In this document: positions 59,601 to 64,000 of the stretch, piece by piece
How the letters are laid out: each line of letters opens with the position of its first letter
How positions within the stretch are numbered: the stretch's first letter is position 1
Assembly (NCBI GenBank): GCA_032718565.1
Contig: JAVGVS010000672.1
Coordinates: 85,393-149,392, forward strand
Reading direction: 5' to 3'
DNA length: 64,000 nucleotides
Source of the DNA: Distichodus sexfasciatus
Taxonomy: Eukaryota > Chordata > Actinopteri > Characiformes > Distichodontidae
The notes under the pieces: model-generated
Told to the model about the DNA's origin: nothing
The model's database searches: none
The model's input: the letters and a program-made list of their open reading frames with translations, nothing else
Program-made: the position numbers and the translations under genes

Positions 59601-61427
59601 AGTTACTTTAAATCAAAGTAGCTTGTAATTTGAAAATATATCCATCAGAACAGTAAATTCATACTGTCTTAATACTGTGTTGGTATTTTAGCTCTTAGTA
59701 TGTTTAGTATTTATGCTTTGAAAATGATTTTTAGATCCTCCAAGGAACATCTCAGTGTCCATCAGTCAATCTGGTGAAACCGTGGAGGGCAGTTCAGTGA
59801 CTCTGACCTGCAGCAGTGATGCAAATCCACCTGTGGTAAACTACACCTGGTTTAAAGAAGGTGAAACCTCACCTGTAGGATCTGGACAGAGTTACAACTT
59901 CAATTTCAGCTCCAGTACCAGAGGATCATACTACTGTGTGGCTCAGAATGTACATGGCAGTCAGGACTCGGCTGCAGTAACAGTCACATTAAAAGGTTGG
60001 TGCAAGTTCATATTTTTAAATCTTTTATTGTCTGCAATTGACAGCCACCCGCATGTCTTTTCTTTGTGTTTCTGTTTTCAGTAAGTCACCACATGATGCT
60101 GTATATAACTGTTGGAGTTTCTCTATGTGGAGCTGGAGTTATTCTCACTATGTTCTTCTGCATGAGGTGAAAAGTGTGTGTTTGCAGTAGTACTTTTATT
60201 TAGTAACATTTATTAATTTAATGCTGTTCAATAATAAACAACTTATTTTGTGATAGCAGGAGAAAGTCCCAAAACAAGAAGACACACAAACGTGATTCTC
60301 AGGTGAGCTCTTACACAATTTCTGAAATAATCTGACAGCTAAGTATCCTTTAAACTATCCCAGCTGAGGAACGATGTCACTACAACATGTGCCAACATCA
60401 GCTTTTTGTCCACTAGGTGACATTTGATGTGGAACACTATAGACTGACATTTCGGGAACTTGATCAATAATCAAAATGTCTTACACTTTTTTAGATTAAA
60501 CACAAATAATATTTGTGACATCATTTTCATAAGACATCATTTTTGTTTAATGATTGAGTGATTTTTTGAATCATTCTGAACACAGGACAGCTAGAGCTCT
60601 TAACTTGAAGAACATGGCTCAAGTGATGAGTTGATGAAGCTTCATGAACGTTTGCTGTGAGTTTTCGCACCACTAGAGGGCTCGCCTGACTTTAAGCAAA
60701 AGACACTAAAATCAAGTGTGCCATCTAATGGGGCTCATGAATGCTTGAAACGGTTCATGAAGCTTCATCTGCACATCACTACCTTCAGACATCACTTGTA
60801 ATTACGGTTCCACAAGACTGCAGTTTTTTACAACATTTATTTGACTGCATAAGCTGTAAAATGGCTGTGACTGCTAAGCTTTGTCTGAGCAGAATGTGGA
60901 TCCAAAAGATAAGGACAACACTTACACAGCTCTAACCCTCACACCCAGGGCTTCTGATGACGTGTACCAAACACTTAAAGTGAGTTTCTGGGTTTTTTGT
61001 TTTTTTTTAAAAAAAGCCACACTTTGTAGATTAAATGGGGGGGAAACGTCATCTTCATTTCTCTGCACCTTCTACATGTTTTTTACAGTTTGTTCATCCC
61101 AGTGCAGCAGATGACATAAAAGTCCGGATGTCTAAATCTCTTGGTCCTCCGTCCATGCCCCATGTATACGAGAATCCAGCAGTAAGTTTAACAAAGACAT
61201 AGTTGCATTTGTTCAATCATATGAACAAATTGACATGATTAATAAATTGCTATTAAGTATTAACAAATAATAATTTCTGAATATTGGAAATAACTAAAGT
61301 TAATTTTTTACTTCAATGTGTTGTGATTTTTTTTCTTCAGACGGTGAGGTATCAACATTGGAATCGACATCATTTAAACCAACCAAACCTTGCACAGAAG
61401 TTTGACACTGAACACGTTCATTACTAA
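56633..61427 (+). CDS. CD22/Siglec-like receptor, five Ig domains
   Basis: Eleven exons, 604 aa: 56633-56672 (signal peptide MLCPSLIFYLAIL), 57482-57823 (V-set), 58182-58430 (Ig2), 58535-58798, 58912-59175 and 59735-59995 (three C2-type Ig), 60082-60166 (TM), 60260-60302, 60893-60979, 61089-61181, 61341-61427. The V domain has the Siglec B-strand Cys (DLHC) and E-strand Cys (QYC), and Ig2 has CQTSC, the classic Siglec disulfide set. The F-strand residue expected to be Arg is Met (YYFMF). Ig3-5 share the SISPSGK...SSVTLTCSSDANPPV motif. The tail has YTAL-x10-YQTL and YENP. Intron 1 contains a hAT-type element ending 18 bp before the V exon. AATAAA lies at 61574-61579. Confidence 0.87.
56750..57463 (+). 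mobile_element. hAT-type non-autonomous element, copy 2
   Basis: Ends CAGAGGTGG and CCACCTCTG are perfectly inverted and flanked by a perfect 8-bp duplication CTTCTCAC (56742-56749 and 57464-57471), as expected for hAT transposition. It occupies most of intron 1 of the five-Ig CD22-like gene, and the right duplication ends 10 bp before the V exon. Confidence 0.88.
60621..60780 (+). mobile_element. MITE with GATGAAGCTTCATGAAC ends
   Basis: Left AGTGATGAGTTGATGAAGC and right GAAGCTTCATCTGCACATCACT are inverted. It lies in an intron of the five-Ig CD22-like gene between the first two cytoplasmic exons. Same family as 18434-18575. Confidence 0.6.
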
Positions 61428-61855
61428 CCTCTTACTATCTTTTTCATCTCATGCATAATTGATCATTTTTTGCAGCATTAATTATTCATGTATTTTACAT
61501 AGCTACTGATGTGAACATATTGTGTAAATATTATTCTAAAGACATTCTGAAAAAAAACCTTTTGTGTGTCTAGAATAAAATGGAATGTGATGCATGATGG
61601 ACATCCAAATGTCCCAAAATACCATTTACATCTATAGAAATTGTGTCATTTATTTGAATCAATCAGACAAACAAAATATTTATTCTTTCTAATAGACTAC
61701 ATTTCTGTCGACTCATTGTTTCTTTAAGTATTAAAGAAAACATACAGTACAACAAAAAAGTGTATTTCTATAAAATTTTGCAAATGCAGTAATGTTTGAA
61801 TTACAGCTAGTCCTCATAACCATTTTCATGTTTCTGTATTTATTAAGAATCACCA

Positions 61856-63941
61856 TTATTGAATTTTTTGACTGGAATTCACTTCTACATTCTCATAATC
61901 TGTGGACAGAGACACACTATAGTTGTTTTCACGAGTGCCCAGATGAACAGACTGTCATGAAAGAACAAGAGATTAATAAATACATCTACATTTTAAAAAA
62001 ATAAAAATTAATAAAACTGATAAAATTAAGATGCACTTACTGTGAGTGTGTGGTAAATATCATTAGAGGACTTGGTTTTGAGAACCAGGGCCATATATGT
62101 GTCGTCTGTTGCATTAGGGTCCACGTTCTACAGACCAGATAGGTGGAGATGTTAAGTTTCCTCAACAAAAAAATCACTTTGAACTGCATGTTCAAATGTT
62201 TTGCTATAACTTCCCAAAATACAGAACATCACACCCTGCAGTGCCATCTAGAGGCCGGGATGTGTTATTGCAAGAGCTCACCTTAATGTCGTTCTTACGT
62301 ACGTGCGTGTCGCGCCTCTTTCTGTTGCTGTCAGACAGCATAATTATTAATGTATATGCACAGCAAATATGTATTACATTATCATTTAAAAATATGTAGT
62401 GGATTAAAAAGAAATTGTTTAGGAAAATACTAAGTTTAATGTTCTGTTAAAATGAGCTCACCTCACAATTATAACTGCGAAGAGCAGAACTGCGAAGCCA
62501 CAAAGCCCAATTGACACAAGTACATATTTCACAAGTGAACTTCCACCTGAAAAAATGAAGAAAAACAAAAAAAGAACATGGGATGTTGTGTTAATGTGCA
62601 CTTGACACTGATTAAATTGCTGCTTCACGACGTTTGACAAGGAAACAACAACGTTGTCAATTAAATTCTTACAAATCAGTAAATAATGATTGCGTCGCTG
62701 CTTCATACGTCAAATGCACTGAAGCGTGTAGCACAAAATGGCAGTTCGGTTGTGAAGATAAAACATGGCTAAAACACCAACTTAATAATGTGTTTGTACA
62801 GACAATAGCTGACTCGAGTGCAGGTTTTAACTGCTGTCGGCTAAACTGAGCTCTTGAGTTGTTGGAGCTCGATCCCGTTTGTTGTTAATTAACTCGGTAA
62901 CTAAAACTGGAATTTAAGTGTACAGGAGTGTATTTTGTGCATTGGTTTTAACTAACAGTGTTGATTTAACGTGCACCATTTACATGAATACATACAGCAT
63001 TTACATGACGTTCCTATTCACAGCAATACACAGAGATAACTATACGTATTTACAGCCTGTTTTCTACTTATATGGTAGCGTAAAACAGTGTTTCTTAACG
63101 GCATATTTAGGAGTATACATCACCATCGCCAAACTCTGTTTCACCAGAGGGAGTGGATACCGAGATGTTCTTTGGTGGATCTATGGACACAAAATAAGCC
63201 AGTGAGCATCTGTATCTTTCAAGGTCACCACAACACTGTCTTTAGAAGGATAACACGGTGGAGAAATACTGTCTATAATATTGTTGTTATTTTTCCGCAT
63301 TAATGGCTTTCTCCAGCACTATTGCCACTTACACAGAATATTCAGGAACACTCCACTGGAATATTGGAATCCATGTTTATTAATGCACTTGCACTTGTAC
63401 GTTCCAGTATCTTCAAGGATAACATTAGATATCACGAAGACTTCATCTCTTGATACTGGTGTCTTTCCTTTAAACCAGGTGTAGCTCTGCACAGGTGGAT
63501 TTGCATCACTGCTGCAGGTCAGAGTCACTGAACTGCCCTTCACTATTTCACCAGAGGGACTGATGAACACGGAAACATTTCTTGGAGGATCTATGTGGTG
63601 TAGAAGTTGAAATGCATTACAAATTAATAGAGATCGCAACAGTCCTTGAAATAAAGTAGTGAATAAAGCAGAAGATATACATTGGACACTGACGCTCACA
63701 GCTGGAGATGGCTCGGAATCTGCATGGTCTTTTACAGAGCATGAGTAGTTGCCTCCATCTTTCACCTTGACCTGCATGAGTTCCAACAGGTTGTCCCCAT
63801 GTATCATTCTATACAAAAGGCCATTTTTATGCCAGACGTAAACTGGAACATTAATGGAAGGGATACAGGTTCCACATATGAGCGTCAGCCATTCGTTCAT
63901 CACCACCTCATCTGACTCGGACTCCATCACCACATCTAGAC
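61856..63941 (-). CDS. CD22-like receptor, 3' part; 5' end off window
   Basis: Convergent with the preceding gene. Exons: 63681-63941 (Ig2-like, LICGTC and GNYSCSV), 63333-63590 (C2-type Ig with SISPSGE-like and SSVTLTCSSDANPPV), 62462-62546 (TM), 62282-62327 (basic juxtamembrane), 62041-62127 (YMAL-x10-YHTL), 61856-61951 (last exon, TDYENV, stop at 61856-61858). Signal peptide and V-set exons must lie right of base 64000. The last exon begins after CATGACAG at 61952-61959 in phase 0. TDYENV fits the ITSM consensus TxYxxV/I. Only two Ig domains are visible, so its total is unknown. Confidence 0.8.
61952..62040 (-). other. Short last intron of convergent CD22-like gene
   Basis: Donor GTAAGT at 62040-62035 and acceptor CATGACAG at 61959-61952 on the minus strand delimit an 89-bp intron. 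Reading phase 0 across it supports the last exon and the TDYENV motif. Confidence 0.7.
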
Positions 63942-64000
63942 CTAGTTAAAGATTAAGTGATTTAATTGAATATATAGTCTGTCGAGTAAATAAAGACAAT

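Noticed and set aside
1..64000. CRISPR arrays, operons, bacterial defence or phage features
   Set aside because: The spliced gene structure and repeat content are those of a vertebrate genome, and no regular spacer-repeat array is present.

Overview
This window is vertebrate genomic DNA and almost certainly from a teleost fish. Genes are split into short exons with GT/AG introns. The dispersed repeats are of the kinds common in fish: tRNA-derived SINEs, Tc1-like elements, and hAT- and Tc1-type MITEs. The gene families (adhesion GPCRs with uromodulin-type D8C domains, CD300/CMRF35-like receptors, CD22/Siglec-like receptors) are typical of expanded fish immune families. An otophysan is plausible, but the sequence alone does not settle the species.

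Left half, minus strand: three head-to-tail paralogous adhesion GPCR genes. The rightmost (35278 to 27763, 745 codons) is signal peptide, D8C-like domain, EGF-like module, GAIN, GPS and 7TM. The middle one (26979 to 17651, 778 codons) has the same layout plus a fibronectin type II domain. The leftmost (from about 16851 to beyond the left edge) has nine D8C exons in repeated type1-linker-type2 units, followed by GAIN and GPS exons; its 7TM exons lie outside the window. I read exon boundaries by eye from splice sites. Reading phase closes through all three models, which is strong internal support. Only the middle gene keeps an intact GPS cleavage motif.

Right half: a cluster of immunoglobulin-superfamily leukocyte receptors. 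Plus strand: a CD300-like gene whose tail fits the ITAM spacing (37112-39508), two tandem CD300-like genes with nearly identical V exons but diverged tails (40606-42261 and 44610-46177), a three-Ig CD22-like gene (47916-53053) and a five-Ig CD22-like gene (56633-61427). Minus strand: a partial CD22-like gene (61856 to 63941 and beyond). The CD22-like genes and the first CD300-like gene share a modular cytoplasmic tail built from small exons carrying paired YxxL/I motifs. Several tails thus look activating and others inhibitory or switch-type, as expected of paired receptors.

Between and inside the genes are a broken Tc1-like transposon (13162-14746), two opposite-facing copies of one MITE, two hAT-type elements with 8-bp target duplications (one ending 18 bp before a V exon), a possible piggyBac-like element, a 427-bp-arm inverted repeat around a very C-rich core (54312-56310), an interstitial telomere-like tract (11813-11981) and a perfect 22-bp hairpin (43488-43539). 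I did not find a wholly new system. The most unusual items are the alternating D8C array, the GPS decay, the shared signalling-tail exons and the transposons placed against splice sites.
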